A stretch of 64,000 bases of DNA from Deltaproteobacteria bacterium (GCA_018333535.1 JAGXTA010000057.1:1-64000), one strand, 5' to 3'. Positions 24,931 through 33,867 are shown, numbered from the stretch's first letter. The notes: a model not told the origin generated them from the sequence alone. Program-made: numbers and translations.

Positions 24931-26892
24931 TTACTTCTCTGACAGGGCAGGAATCGCTTCCCCCTTGCGTTCGAGGAGGATGGATTCCTCCCCTTCTTCC
25001 AGCTTATAGACCTCCACGGGTTTCTCTTTCCCCTTGACGATCACCTTTTCAAGCCCTTCGATTTTCAATTTATAGATGGACTCCTTCCTGAGCGCATCCC
25101 TGATCCGGGCAAGGGTGAATTCGGTGATGAGGATGCGGGCATCGTATTTCCTCGTCAATCCCTCTACCCTGGCGCCGAGATTGACATGGTCGCCGATGAC
25201 CGTGTAGTCCATCTTTTTACCCTCGGCCCCGATGTTTCCGACCACAACCTCTCCGGTATTGATGCCGATTCCGGAATCGAAGGGGGTTTTCCCTTCCGAT
25301 TCCCATTTGAGCTGAAGTTCTTTCAGACGTTTGACCATATGGAGGGAACACTTCACCGCCAGTTCAGCATGGTTCTCCTGAGAGATGGGGGCGCCCCAGA
25401 AGGCGACGATCTCATCCCCGACAAACTTATCGAGGGTTCCATTCCATCGGAAGATGATGTCCGTCATCTCTCCGAGATACTCATTGAGCATGGCCACCAC
25501 TTCTTCAGGCGTATGCTTTTCCGAAAAAGTCGTAAATCCTCTGATATCCGAAAAGAGGACCGTGATCTCCCTTCTCTCGCCTCCTAATTTCGTCAACCCC
25601 GGATTTTGGATCAGGGCATTGACCACCCTCTCCGTGGCATAGTTTGAAAACATGGATCTGATCTTTCTCGCATAACGCTCCTCGATGGCGTAGTTGTAAG
25701 CGGTCATGCTGATGAAGATGAGGAGGAGGTTGTTTAAAGGATAGGCCATATTCACCCAGAGATTCTGAAAAGCGAAAAGGAGATAGCCCGCCATGGATAC
25801 CAGGGCCAGGCCAAGGCCTGTGATGACCGATGTTCCAAGGGCTTTCACCCAGACGGCGGAAAGGGTAAAAAGGAGGCCGGATAGCAACAGGAGAATGAAA
25901 TCGAAATGGAAAGCCGCCTTTTCCATGACCCGGTGATCGAGGAGAGAGGAGATGACGTTGGCATGCTTTTCGATTCCGGGCATGGCGGCTGAAAAGGGCG
26001 TGACCCTCAGATCATAAATTCCAACGGCTGTCGCACCGACCAGAACGATCTTTCCCTGGAAGGAGTCCGGTTTTATCGTTCCATCGAGAATATCGGCGAT
26101 GGAGAGATAGGGAAAGGTATGATTGGGCCCGTAATAATGAATCAGGCTTCTCCCAAAGCGGTCCGTGGGGATAGACCGTTTCTCTCCGAGCTGGATGCCT
26201 GAGGTGGCCTTCAGAATCATCTTTTCGCGTGGAACGCCGAGGTAGATCGATGCCGTCAGCAGGTCGATGGAAGGGAAGAAATAACCATCGAATTCAAGAA
26301 CCATGGCCTCCCATCGGAGCGTCCCATCTCCATCCGGAAACATGTTGACATGCCCCAGTCCCATGGCTTCCCGAATGAGGTCCGGGACAGGAGGAAGGGG
26401 TTGTTTCATAGAGATCGGAGCATATTGTTTAAACCTTTCTGGATCGTGGATAGATCGGAAGACCGAATCAAGAAGATATTTATGGTCCGGCACGCCGGAT
26501 TTTCGGTCGAATTCAAAGGCGACCGGAAGCAAGACATTCCCCGCATCCCGGATGACACGGCCCAGCATCCCGTCATTTTTTTCATGCTCACTGAGGATGA
26601 TATCCAATACGATGACCTCTGCTCCTCCCTCTGCCAGTCGCTTCACCAGTTGGGCGATCTTATCTCTGCTCCAGGGCCACCTTCCGAGCTTGCCGATACT
26701 CTTTTCGTCAATGGCAGCAATGACAATATGTTCTGAGGGTTTGAGGGCGCCCCTGATCTTAAACCGATAATCGTAGAGTTTCTCTTCCAGAACTTCCCCT
26801 GGAGGAAATCTGATCCACATCAGAATGCCGAACAGTAATGTGACCAAAATGCCGATGAGGAAAGTGATCCTAATTCTTCTGGAGATTTCCAT
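24931..26892 (-). CDS. CHASE2-domain adenylate cyclase (class III)
   Basis: 653 residues. An N-terminal membrane helix is followed by an extracytoplasmic CHASE2 sensor (about 30-320, with GRWPWSRDKIAQLVKRLAEGG), three membrane helices (about 345-415) and a class III cyclase domain (about 440-620). Metal-binding Asp residues lie in LFSDIRGFTTFS and FVGDEIVAFWGAP; the substrate Lys/Asp pair LDKFVGD and DYTVIGDHVNLGARVE predicts ATP, so cAMP as product. It starts five bases after the GGQ-protein stop region in the opposite sense of travel: the cyclase is upstream and the GGQ gene begins well before it (27259), with 4 bases between. It is convergent with the FecR gene. Confidence 0.9.
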   Translation of the reverse strand: MEISRRIRITFLIGILVTLLFGILMWIRFPPGEVLEEKLYDYRFKIRGALKPSEHIVIAAIDEKSIGKLGRWPWSRDKIAQLVKRLAEGGAEVIVLDIILSEHEKNDGMLGRVIRDAGNVLLPVAFEFDRKSGVPDHKYLLDSVFRSIHDPERFKQYAPISMKQPLPPVPDLIREAMGLGHVNMFPDGDGTLRWEAMVLEFDGYFFPSIDLLTASIYLGVPREKMILKATSGIQLGEKRSIPTDRFGRSLIHYYGPNHTFPYLSIADILDGTIKPDSFQGKIVLVGATAVGIYDLRVTPFSAAMPGIEKHANVISSLLDHRVMEKAAFHFDFILLLLSGLLFTLSAVWVKALGTSVITGLGLALVSMAGYLLFAFQNLWVNMAYPLNNLLLIFISMTAYNYAIEERYARKIRSMFSNYATERVVNALIQNPGLTKLGGERREITVLFSDIRGFTTFSEKHTPEEVVAMLNEYLGEMTDIIFRWNGTLDKFVGDEIVAFWGAPISQENHAELAVKCSLHMVKRLKELQLKWESEGKTPFDSGIGINTGEVVVGNIGAEGKKMDYTVIGDHVNLGARVEGLTRKYDARILITEFTLARIRDALRKESIYKLKIEGLEKVIVKGKEKPVEVYKLEEGEESILLERKGEAIPALSEK

Positions 26893-26896
26893 CCTT

Positions 26897-27259
26897 TTAG
26901 TCCATATGGTTTCGATCGAATGAGGGGCTTTGACGGAATTGTTTCTTTTTAGAATGAATCTTCCTCTCCTCTATTCTTCTCTCCTTCGCCTTTAATGGGA
27001 CTTTCGTCAGAAGACGTCTCTTTTTAGGCCGGTTCAATCTCAGCAGTTTTTTTTGAAGTCTCTCATAGGCCAGTCTCAGATTTTGAGATTGAAACCGGTG
27101 TTCCGTTGCGGTCACCGTGATGCCAGAGGGAAGATGTTTCAGCCTGACAGCGGTCTCCGTCTTATTCTTTCTCTGCCCCCCCGGACCAGAGGAACGGTAG
27201 GTGTCAATGATCACCTGCTTTTTTAGGATCTCAAGATCGTTATCAAACCTCTGGTGCAT
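26897..27259 (-). CDS. GGQ-domain release-factor-like protein
   Basis: 120 residues consisting of a release-factor catalytic domain with the GGQ loop (YRSSGPGGQRKNKTETAVRL), then a basic C-terminal tail rich in R and K. It lacks the codon-recognition domains. This matches the ArfB/YaeJ or RF-H class that hydrolyses peptidyl-tRNA on stalled ribosomes. The tail suggests an ArfB-like role, with the basic helix in the mRNA channel. The cyclase gene starts four bases after its stop, so they are co-transcribed. Confidence 0.85.
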   Translation of the reverse strand: MHQRFDNDLEILKKQVIIDTYRSSGPGGQRKNKTETAVRLKHLPSGITVTATEHRFQSQNLRLAYERLQKKLLRLNRPKKRRLLTKVPLKAKERRIEERKIHSKKKQFRQSPSFDRNHMD

Positions 27260-27284
27260 GGATTTAATCTCTTTAAATTACGAT

Positions 27285-27420
27285 TTCTATGGTTAGGGTA
27301 ACGATGCTCGCCCTGTACCATGCTAGGTTCAGGGCTCGTTTCGTTAAAAGGTTATGTTGTTCGTCTTTATATTTCTTTAGCCATAACCCTTTGACCATAA
27401 ACGATACGGGCTTCTTAACC
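27285..27420. repeat. intergenic hairpins between phoU and the GGQ gene
   Basis: GCCCTGTACC (27310-27319) with GGTTCAGGGC (27326-27335), nine of ten pairs, and GGTTATG/CATAACC (27351 and about 27386). The start GGTAACGATGCTCG is shared with the repeat at 2951. The right side carries TTAACC units. Confidence 0.5.
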
Positions 27421-28116
27421 TTAACCTTCTTTCTTTGTTTCTTCTTTGGCATCCGCGCGATGTTTGATGACCAGGGCATCCACCATGAAGATTACATCCT
27501 CGGCGATATTGGTGGCATGATCGGCAATGCGTTCGAGACATCGACCGACAATGATCAGATGGACTGCTCTCGTGATGGTCTTCTGATCTGAAATCATATA
27601 GGTGAGGAGCTCTCTGAAGACCTGGTCATTTAATCCATCAACGAGGTCGTCTCTCTCGCATACCGAACGCGCCAATTTAGAATCTTGGTTTACAAAGGCG
27701 TCGAGGACATCTTTCACCATCGACTGGGCGATCTCAGCCATCCGGGGAAGATCGATGTAAGGTTTGAGCTGGGGTTCTTGGTTCAAGGAAAGGGCCCGTT
27801 CGGCAATGTTGACCGCCTGATCACCCATTCGTTCCAGGTCGGTGATGATTTTCATGGCGGAGGTAATGAAGCGGAGGTCAACCGCCATCGGTTGTCTTAG
27901 AGCTAAAAGCTTTAAACACATCTTATCGATAGCAAGTTCCATATCGTTAATCTGTTTTTCTCTCTTAAAGGTCTGATTCGCCAGTTCGGAGTCCCGTTTG
28001 ACCAGAGACTGAACGGCATCATGGATGGTTTCTTCCACAAGGGTGGCCATCTTTAAAAGATTCTCCTTCAACTCTTCCAACTCTTTCTGAAATTGGGTCT
28101 CTCTGGTCATCGTCAT
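27421..28116 (-). CDS. phoU: phosphate-transport regulator PhoU
   Basis: 231 residues, a double three-helix bundle with the repeated metal-binding E-x3-D patterns (IDKMCLKLLALRQPMAVDLRFI, VHLIIVGRCLERIADHATNIAEDV). PhoU links the Pst transporter to the Pho histidine kinase and keeps the regulon off under phosphate sufficiency. It is downstream of pstB but separated by a GxxExxY-family gene. A GGAGATGACG-type ribosome-binding site precedes the ATG. Two possible kinases are present in this window: the PHP hybrid (34268) and PhoR (50549). Confidence 0.93.
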   Translation of the reverse strand: MTMTRETQFQKELEELKENLLKMATLVEETIHDAVQSLVKRDSELANQTFKREKQINDMELAIDKMCLKLLALRQPMAVDLRFITSAMKIITDLERMGDQAVNIAERALSLNQEPQLKPYIDLPRMAEIAQSMVKDVLDAFVNQDSKLARSVCERDDLVDGLNDQVFRELLTYMISDQKTITRAVHLIIVGRCLERIADHATNIAEDVIFMVDALVIKHRADAKEETKKEG

Positions 28117-28169
28117 CTCCTTCTGCTAAAGCTGATTGCACAGATTGTTTAAAAAAAGATTACGCAGAT

Positions 28170-28544
28170 TCAAAACACAACCCGCTTCACTTGACAACTC
28201 TTGTTGCCGAAATTAACAAGCAAGCCAGCGTGGAAACCGGATGCTCTTAAATAAGAAATCAATTGATGTTGAGAAAGAGCAGGAATATTTCCTGCCAAAG
28301 ATTTAATTTCAACGATTACTTCCTCTTCCACGACTAAATCTACTCTAAAGCTACCCATTCTCTTGTTAAGATAAAATACATCAAATAACTTTTCTGTACT
28401 GTATTTCAACCCTTCTTGGTCAAATAATACCTTTATTGCATTATGATATATTTTTTCATTAAATCCAGGTCCCAATTCTCTATGGACTTTAAAACAACAA
28501 CCAATAATACGTTCTGTAAGCTTATCTTTCATCGGTGTAATCAA
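28170..28544 (-). CDS. GxxExxY-family protein
   Basis: 124 residues: IIGCCFKVHRELGPGFNEKIYHNAI carries the G-x-x-E-x-x-Y motif, and the body has a nuclease-like core (FRVDLVVEEEVIVEIKS) reminiscent of the PD-(D/E)xK fold. The function of the family is not established. ATG 28532 is an alternative start. It is inserted between pstB and phoU, which are normally adjacent, and is visibly more AT-rich than both, so it looks like a later arrival. These genes are common and mobile-looking in environmental genomes. Confidence 0.85.
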   Translation of the reverse strand: MITPMKDKLTERIIGCCFKVHRELGPGFNEKIYHNAIKVLFDQEGLKYSTEKLFDVFYLNKRMGSFRVDLVVEEEVIVEIKSLAGNIPALSQHQLISYLRASGFHAGLLVNFGNKSCQVKRVVF

Positions 28545-28586
28545 GATTTGGAATCTATGTAATCAAGCGATATGTCACACCTATTG

Positions 28587-29348
28587 TTACCCGAAACGTC
28601 CCGTGATGTAGTCTTCTGTCCTCTTAAGGCCGGGATGAGTAAAGATCTTCTCCGTGCGGTCCACTTCGATCAGTTCGCCCAGGTAAAAAAAGGCCGTGTA
28701 ATCAGAGACCCTGGCGGCCTGTTGCATATTATGAGTAACGATGACGATGGTGTACTTGGTTTTCAACTCCCTTATTAATTCCTCGATTTTCTGAGTGGCG
28801 ATCGGATCGAGCGCCGAAGCCGGCTCGTCCATCAAAAGAACCTCTGGTTTCACCGCCAGGGCGCGCGCAATACAGAGCCTCTGTTGTTGCCCGCCGGAAA
28901 GTTCCATCGCGGAGTCCTGAAGCCGGTCCGCCACCTCGTCCCACAGGGCCGCATCCCTCAAACTCTTTTCAACCATTTCTTCAATCTTTCTTCTGGAATA
29001 GTTCCCGTTGATCCTCAAGCCATAGGCCACGTTATCAAAGATCGTTTTGGGAAAGGGATTCGATTTTTGAAATACCATCCCCACGTTCCGACGGACCTGG
29101 ACAGGATCGATATTATCCCCACAGATGTTTGTTCCATCCAGCAGAATCTCGCCCTCCATCCTGGCGCCTTCCACAATGTCATTCAACCGGTTCAGACAAC
29201 GGAGAAACGTTGTCTTTCCACATCCCGAGGGGCCGATCAGGGCGGTCACATGGTTGGCCCGGATTTCTAAATTAATATCCTTGAGGGCCTGGATCTCTCC
29301 ATAAAAAAAGTTGAGATGGCGGACCTGGATTTTCAAAGGGTTGCTCAT
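28587..29348 (-). CDS. pstB: phosphate ABC transporter ATP-binding protein
   Basis: 253 residues. Walker [10 protein letters not shown], signature [16 protein letters not shown], Walker [13 protein letters not shown] and the H-loop [13 protein letters not shown] are intact. It is the ATPase of high-affinity phosphate uptake with PstS, PstC and PstA, at the cytosolic face. It follows pstA after three bases. Ends in the usual [12 protein letters not shown]. Confidence 0.96.
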   Translation of the reverse strand: MSNPLKIQVRHLNFFYGEIQALKDINLEIRANHVTALIGPSGCGKTTFLRCLNRLNDIVEGARMEGEILLDGTNICGDNIDPVQVRRNVGMVFQKSNPFPKTIFDNVAYGLRINGNYSRRKIEEMVEKSLRDAALWDEVADRLQDSAMELSGGQQQRLCIARALAVKPEVLLMDEPASALDPIATQKIEELIRELKTKYTIVIVTHNMQQAARVSDYTAFFYLGELIEVDRTEKIFTHPGLKRTEDYITGRFG

Positions 29349-29351
29349 CTT

Positions 29352-30203
29352 TCATCCTTTCATTTTTTTTCGATACTGGTAGCGGACCAGGATCGCAGTC
29401 AGGCTGAGTGTAAAAACCAAAGCCAGGAGAACGAGCGCAGTGCCGTAAGCGATAGGCCTGACCTGATCGATCGCATGATGCTGTGTGGCTAAAATATAGA
29501 GGTGATAAGGCAAAGCCATAAACTGATCAAAAATGGATTTCGGGAGATGGGGCAGGAAGAAAGCGGCTCCCGTGAAGAGGATCGGCGCGGTTTCTCCAGC
29601 GGCCCTTGCCAGCCCAAGGATCACACCGGTCAGCATCCCGGGAATGGCATAAGGCAAGACATTGGTTCGGATGGAATGCCATTTCGTAGCTCCGAGGGCA
29701 AGCGCTCCTTCCCGGTAGGACTTGGGGACGGTTTTGAGGGCTTCTTCACAGGCCGTGACCGTCCAGGGGAGGGTCAACAGGCCCAGGGTCAGGCCGGCCG
29801 AAAGAATTGAAGTTCCGAAATTCAATGTTTGAACGAAGATGACCACCCCAAAGAGCCCATAAACGATGGAGGGAACCCCTGAGAGATTCCGGATGGAAAG
29901 ACGGATCAAACGGGTGAGTTTGCCCGCTCTGGCGTATTCATGGAGGTAAATGGCCGCAAACATGCCCAGAGGAACAGCAAACAGCACGGTGATTACGCTG
30001 ACGAGAAATGTTCCTAAAAGGGCAGGAAAGATTCCCCCTTTCGTCATGCCTTCCCGTGGGGGATGAGTCAGGAATTCCCATGAAATGACGCCGATTCCCT
30101 TGGAGATGACATCGAACAAGATGACCCCGAGAATCAGGATGACAAAGATGCCGGAGAAGGTGAGGACCAGGAATCCCAATTGCTCGGATATTTTCTTCTT
30201 CAC
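29352..30203 (-). CDS. pstA: phosphate ABC transporter permease PstA
   Basis: 283 residues, six predicted membrane helices with an ABC permease EAA loop (EEALKTVPKSYREGALALGATKWHSI). Starts with a four-base overlap on pstC (30200-30203). Part of pstSCAB; inner membrane. Confidence 0.95.
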   Translation of the reverse strand: MKKKISEQLGFLVLTFSGIFVILILGVILFDVISKGIGVISWEFLTHPPREGMTKGGIFPALLGTFLVSVITVLFAVPLGMFAAIYLHEYARAGKLTRLIRLSIRNLSGVPSIVYGLFGVVIFVQTLNFGTSILSAGLTLGLLTLPWTVTACEEALKTVPKSYREGALALGATKWHSIRTNVLPYAIPGMLTGVILGLARAAGETAPILFTGAAFFLPHLPKSIFDQFMALPYHLYILATQHHAIDQVRPIAYGTALVLLALVFTLSLTAILVRYQYRKKMKG

Positions 30204-31183
30204 CGATCCACCTCCTGGTATTTTTGAAGGATGATATCCGAGACCAGGTTCACCAGGAAGGTCATCAGGAAGAGAACAAATCCGATAATGAAGAGGGCAT
30301 AGTAGTGCGTGGTGTTATAGGGCACCTCCCCCAATTCTATCGCAATCGTTGCCGTCATCGTCTGAATGGGATCGAGGAAGTTAAAGGTCAACGCCCGGGC
30401 ATTCCCCGTCGCCATCAGAACAGTCATCGTTTCTCCGATCGCCCGTCCCATGCCAAGCATGATGGAAGCGATGATTCCGGAAAGCGCCGAAGGAATAGAA
30501 ACGCGGACGATTGTCTGCCAGCGATTGGCTCCGAGGGCGTACGAGGCCTCTTTATAAGTTTTAGGGACGGCCTTCAGGGCGTCCTCCGAGAGGCTGATAA
30601 TCGTCGGGAGGGCCATCACAGCGAGTAAAATGGAACCATTGAGCGCATTGAGGCCATGGGAAATTCCAAAGACGGTGGAAATCACCGGATTAACCAGGAC
30701 AATTCCGAGAAATCCAATGACCACCGAAGGAATAGCCGCCAGGACTTCGACCGCGGGCTTTAAAATCTCCCGGATTCGAGGAGGGGCCGCTTCCGAGATA
30801 AAAGCGGCGCAGGCGACCCCGAGCGGAACAGCAAAGGCCAGGGCGCCCAGGGTAACCATGAGCGTGCTGTTTATCAGGGAGAGGATCCCATAGCGGGGGA
30901 TTTCATAAGACGTGGGGTTCCAATGCGCACTGAAAAGAAAACTCTTCCAGCCAAGTTCCCTTAACGCGGGATAACCCTTGGCAAAAAGGAGAGAAAAGAT
31001 GCCAAGGAGGATCAGAGTGGCCAGCAGACCGTTAACGAAAAAAAACCTTTCAATCAGGAATTCTTTGATCCTCTGGCTTCGAACACCGGCAAGTGTAAAG
31101 TCTCTTTTTTTCTCCAGGACGGCTTCTCCAATCTCCGCGTCAATTTCCAGTTGTATGATCCTTAATTTATAAAAAAAAATCAA
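30200..31183 (-). CDS. pstC: phosphate ABC transporter permease PstC
   Basis: 327 residues, six membrane helices after an unusually long polar N-terminus of about 50 residues (or a later start is used). The EAA loop EDALKAVPKTYKEASYALGANRWQTI pairs with that of PstA. It follows pstS after a 71-base gap containing an AAAACCTTCCCCCGATCG-like stretch but no clear terminator. Inner-membrane channel subunit for phosphate. Confidence 0.93.
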   Translation of the reverse strand: MIFFYKLRIIQLEIDAEIGEAVLEKKRDFTLAGVRSQRIKEFLIERFFFVNGLLATLILLGIFSLLFAKGYPALRELGWKSFLFSAHWNPTSYEIPRYGILSLINSTLMVTLGALAFAVPLGVACAAFISEAAPPRIREILKPAVEVLAAIPSVVIGFLGIVLVNPVISTVFGISHGLNALNGSILLAVMALPTIISLSEDALKAVPKTYKEASYALGANRWQTIVRVSIPSALSGIIASIMLGMGRAIGETMTVLMATGNARALTFNFLDPIQTMTATIAIELGEVPYNTTHYYALFIIGFVLFLMTFLVNLVSDIILQKYQEVDR

Positions 31184-31254
31184 GGGAAAGTTTTCTTCGT
31201 TTACCGAAGAAAAACCTTCCCCCGATCGTCCTTTTGTTCAGGCAGGTTTCGACC

Positions 31255-32163
31255 TTAGATGCCCTGTTTACGGTTAAATTCCATCCAGTGTTTCTGAACA
31301 GGGAAGAATCCTTGTTTGCGAACAATCTCCTGTCCTTCTGGACTCAATTCGAATTTGACAAAGTCCAGAAGCTTACCGCTTGGTTTTCCGAAAACATACT
31401 GGTTTAAGGGACGGCTAATGGGGTACTTTCCGGACATGACATTTTCCATGACGGCTGGAGAATAGGCTTCGGATTGAGCGTCGTTGGCGATACTCAAAAT
31501 TTTAGCGCCTGGTCTCACTTCCCCTTTTTCATTCACCACATAACCAACGGCCACGTAGCCGATGCCGGCCTTATCCCGCTGGATCCCTTCCACAATTTGT
31601 GCATTTCCATTCATCATCTTCTTATGGGGGGAATAGTCCCCTTTGACCACAAATTCCCGGAAGAAAACATATGTTCCGGAGTTGCTCTGTCGGCCGTACA
31701 AGGAGATCGTCATGTCCGGCCCCCCGACTTCCTTCCAATTTTTAAACTCTCCCTTAAAGATCCTGCCCAGTTGTTCAAGGGTGAGTTTCGAGATAGGATT
31801 GTCGGGATGAATGATGGCCGAAATGCCATCGGTGGCGAAAACAACCCGGAACGGTGAAATGCCGGCCTTCTTTGCCGCCTCTTCTTCCTTCGGGCCCAGC
31901 TCGCGCGAGGAATTGGCGATATCCGTCGTCTTGTTGATTAACGCCGCAATGCCTGTCCCTGAGCCGCCGCCTGTCACCGCAATATTCACCCCCGGGTTCT
32001 TCTGCATGAAGACCTCGGCAAGTTTTTGCACGACATTGACTTCTGAGTCCGATCCTTTTATCTGGATCATGTTTTGCGCCCCTGCATGCGGGGCAAGAAA
32101 AAGAATGCCCAAAAACCCAATCCACAGCCCCAAAAACATCACTTTGATGCCCGTTCGTTTCAT
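31255..32163 (-). CDS. pstS: periplasmic phosphate-binding protein PstS
   Basis: 302 residues from ATG 32163, chosen because AGGAGG sits at ideal spacing before it. Signal peptide: MKRTGIKVMFLGLWIGFLG... cleaved near HAGAQN. The phosphate-binding family motifs IKGSDSEVNVVQKLAEVF, GGGSGTGIAALI and YGRQSNSGTYVFF are present. It delivers phosphate to PstCAB. It is the first gene of pstSCAB and is preceded by three phased Pho-box-like repeats, so PhoB control is expected. Confidence 0.95.
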   Translation of the reverse strand: MKRTGIKVMFLGLWIGFLGILFLAPHAGAQNMIQIKGSDSEVNVVQKLAEVFMQKNPGVNIAVTGGGSGTGIAALINKTTDIANSSRELGPKEEEAAKKAGISPFRVVFATDGISAIIHPDNPISKLTLEQLGRIFKGEFKNWKEVGGPDMTISLYGRQSNSGTYVFFREFVVKGDYSPHKKMMNGNAQIVEGIQRDKAGIGYVAVGYVVNEKGEVRPGAKILSIANDAQSEAYSPAVMENVMSGKYPISRPLNQYVFGKPSGKLLDFVKFELSPEGQEIVRKQGFFPVQKHWMEFNRKQGI

Positions 32164-32212
32164 AAAACTTTCCTCCTTTTTAATTTTGTTCTCCAATCAT
32201 TTTGACCCTCTT

Positions 32213-32241
32213 TTGTTACATTCATGTTACCGTTATGTTAC
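32213..32241 (-). promoter_or_regulatory. Pho-box-like direct repeats upstream of pstS
   Basis: On the minus strand GTAACAT (32235-32241), GTAACAT (32224-32230) and GTAACAA (32213-32219) repeat exactly every 11 bases: seven-base units with four-base spacers, the geometry of PhoB sites. They end about 50 bases before the pstS start. The sequence differs from the E. coli CTGTCAT unit but the spacing is the same. Confidence 0.6.
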
Positions 32242-32300
32242 CGTTCCTTTAAATTTTCTTCAATCCATTCGTTCACCTCCCTTCTAATTTAACCCACTCT

Positions 32301-33032
32301 TTAATGGGCCCTCATGGATATTGGCGGGCGATAAGGGCTCGTCGAAACACCACGCTCTCCTCTCAACAATTTTTTGGCATTGAGAACCGCCTGAGATAAA
32401 TCCTCTTCAGGATTTTGGCAAATATCCCCGTGACCGGGGAAGATCTTTGAGATCTTGCGGGTTTCCAAACGCATGATGGAATTGACGTAATCCCCCACGC
32501 TTCCAGATTCCGCGATGTAGGAAAGTGTTCCTCCAGCAAAGACCGTGTCTCCTGAAAAAAGTGCCTTCGTTTTGAACTCATAGATGCATATGGAGCCTGA
32601 CGTATGTCCCGGCGTATGAATCACTTCAAGCGTGTGACTCCCGAGGTCAAAAAGTGATCGATTCTCTAACCATAAATGTATGCGGAGCGGCACTTCATTC
32701 CGATCACCGGAGCGATAGAGGGTTACGTAGTGATCTTCCAGAGTGATTTTTGTTGCTGCAAAACGATGGGCGGCGATCAAAGAAGATTCCTGGAAATATC
32801 GATTGGAGCCAATGTGGTCCAAATGCTCATGGGTGTTGATCACCACGTCGATGTCCCTAATCTTCAGCCCCAGGCTGAGGAGTTGTTCCTGGAGACAAAG
32901 AAAATTCTGATCCAGACCCGAATCGATCAAAACATTTCGATAAGCTGCCCGAATCAGATAATTGTGACTGCCTTTCCCTTCCCCTTTTAAAAGATAGATG
33001 CCCTGCTGAATTTCTTCTGTTTTAGCTGTCAT
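32301..33032 (-). CDS. metallo-beta-lactamase-fold hydrolase (glyoxalase II-like)
   Basis: 243 residues with the metal motif NTHEHLDHIG (HxHxDH), the second-site histidine in HTPGHTSGSICIYE, SGDTVFAGG (Asp) and FPGHGD. The fold hydrolyses thioesters, lactones or phosphoesters; the exact substrate cannot be read. It overlaps the STAS gene by 11 bases, so they form an operon that ends at the pstS promoter region. Not PhnP, whose motifs differ. Confidence 0.85.
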   Translation of the reverse strand: MTAKTEEIQQGIYLLKGEGKGSHNYLIRAAYRNVLIDSGLDQNFLCLQEQLLSLGLKIRDIDVVINTHEHLDHIGSNRYFQESSLIAAHRFAATKITLEDHYVTLYRSGDRNEVPLRIHLWLENRSLFDLGSHTLEVIHTPGHTSGSICIYEFKTKALFSGDTVFAGGTLSYIAESGSVGDYVNSIMRLETRKISKIFPGHGDICQNPEEDLSQAVLNAKKLLRGERGVSTSPYRPPISMRAH

Positions 33033-33378
33033 TACTTTTCCTCATAAACTTTGATTTGATTTGTTCTATCGACTGACCAATATCAAAAATTTGGTCTAAA
33101 CGATTTTCCTGAAAATAACGATAAAGCTCCGGTTTCAGGGAGCAGAGTTTAACCCCACCGCCCAAGAGCTGGAACTCCTTCTTTATCGTATTCAAGACGC
33201 CTAAGATATAAACTCCCTCTGATTCATCCAGCCCCTCCATATCCACGATGACCTTTTGGAATGATTCCCTAATATGAGGAGTCAGATACTCCTTTACCGA
33301 TAAACGTTCGTTCACTCCGGCAATCCCCGATAGTTTGATAATCAAGAAATCTTCGCTATATAGAAATTTATAATTCAT
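33022..33378 (-). CDS. STAS-domain (anti-sigma-factor antagonist-like) protein
   Basis: 118 residues from ATG 33378, which has an AGGAAG at proper spacing; the longer reading to 33411 has none. The STAS fold is indicated by KVIVDMEGLDESEGVYILGVLNTIKKEFQLLGGGVKLC. The Ser/Thr usually phosphorylated in such proteins corresponds to the DESEGV region. It may be part of a partner-switching pathway, but no anti-sigma kinase is present here. It is co-transcribed with the MBL-fold gene. Confidence 0.8.
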   Translation of the reverse strand: MNYKFLYSEDFLIIKLSGIAGVNERLSVKEYLTPHIRESFQKVIVDMEGLDESEGVYILGVLNTIKKEFQLLGGGVKLCSLKPELYRYFQENRLDQIFDIGQSIEQIKSKFMRKSNDS

Positions 33379-33424
33379 TAATGTTCTTCCTTTTGATTTA
33401 AATAATCCCATGACCTCTTTCCAT

Positions 33425-33590
33425 CTCCACTCCTCTTAAAATTTCCTTAACGGGTAAGAGGATAGAAAACATGCGCCCCTTTGGGGTATGATGATTTTGC
33501 CTTACTAAAATCCAACTTTCTTCCGACTCTATTAAGACCAATTAACCTATAGATTTCCACCAACAGTTTTAAGTACCGCAATCTTAACAA
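33425..33590 (-). pseudogene. remnant of a histidine kinase C-terminus
   Basis: The 300-base gap upstream of the STAS gene is not empty. On the minus strand, IESEES (near 33529) and KGRMFSILLPVKE (33481 to 33443) read in one frame and match the ends of HATPase domains (compare SEPNKGSTFSILLPVR in the PHP hybrid kinase). An extra segment lies between the two, and upstream codons are broken by stops and frame changes. Nucleotides TAACGGGTAAGAGGATAGAAAA resemble the kinase end near 34332, which suggests a decayed duplicate. Confidence 0.5.
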
Positions 33591-33678
33591 AAAAGAATTT
33601 AATCTCCTCCGCATCATCACCTGAAGACCTCCCTTCGCAAGTCGTTTCCGTTAGTTCAAGGCAATCTCATTCTCTCTA

Positions 33679-33867
33679 TCAGATTCGAATCCCCCAGCTT
33701 TCAAAAGCTTCCTCTTCCTTCTTAGTAGCACCAAACCCGCCACATTTTGTACAAACCCTTCTTAACGTAACGTTAATCTGGTCAGAGTCTTTGATTAAAA
33801 AGCCTTTTCCGCTGCAAAGTGGACAGATCAGCATCCCATACTTTTCCGGAGCAAAATTCTTATCCAT
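33679..33867 (-). CDS. small zinc-ribbon protein
   Basis: 62 residues with two CxxC knuckles: CPLCSGKGF and CTKCGGFGA, the second in a DnaJ-like CxxCxGxG form. A zinc-binding role is very likely; function is otherwise unknown. A GGAGGAGAG ribosome-binding site precedes the ATG. Neighbouring small zinc-ribbon gene 33971 and the two-component genes upstream suggest a regulatory or chaperone-like role, but nothing specific. Confidence 0.65.
   Translation of the reverse strand: MDKNFAPEKYGMLICPLCSGKGFLIKDSDQINVTLRRVCTKCGGFGATKKEEEAFESWGIRI

Noticed and set aside
32301-33032. Assignment of the MBL-fold gene as phnP
   Set aside because: It is not in the phn operon and has glyoxalase II-like motifs; the link is only closeness.
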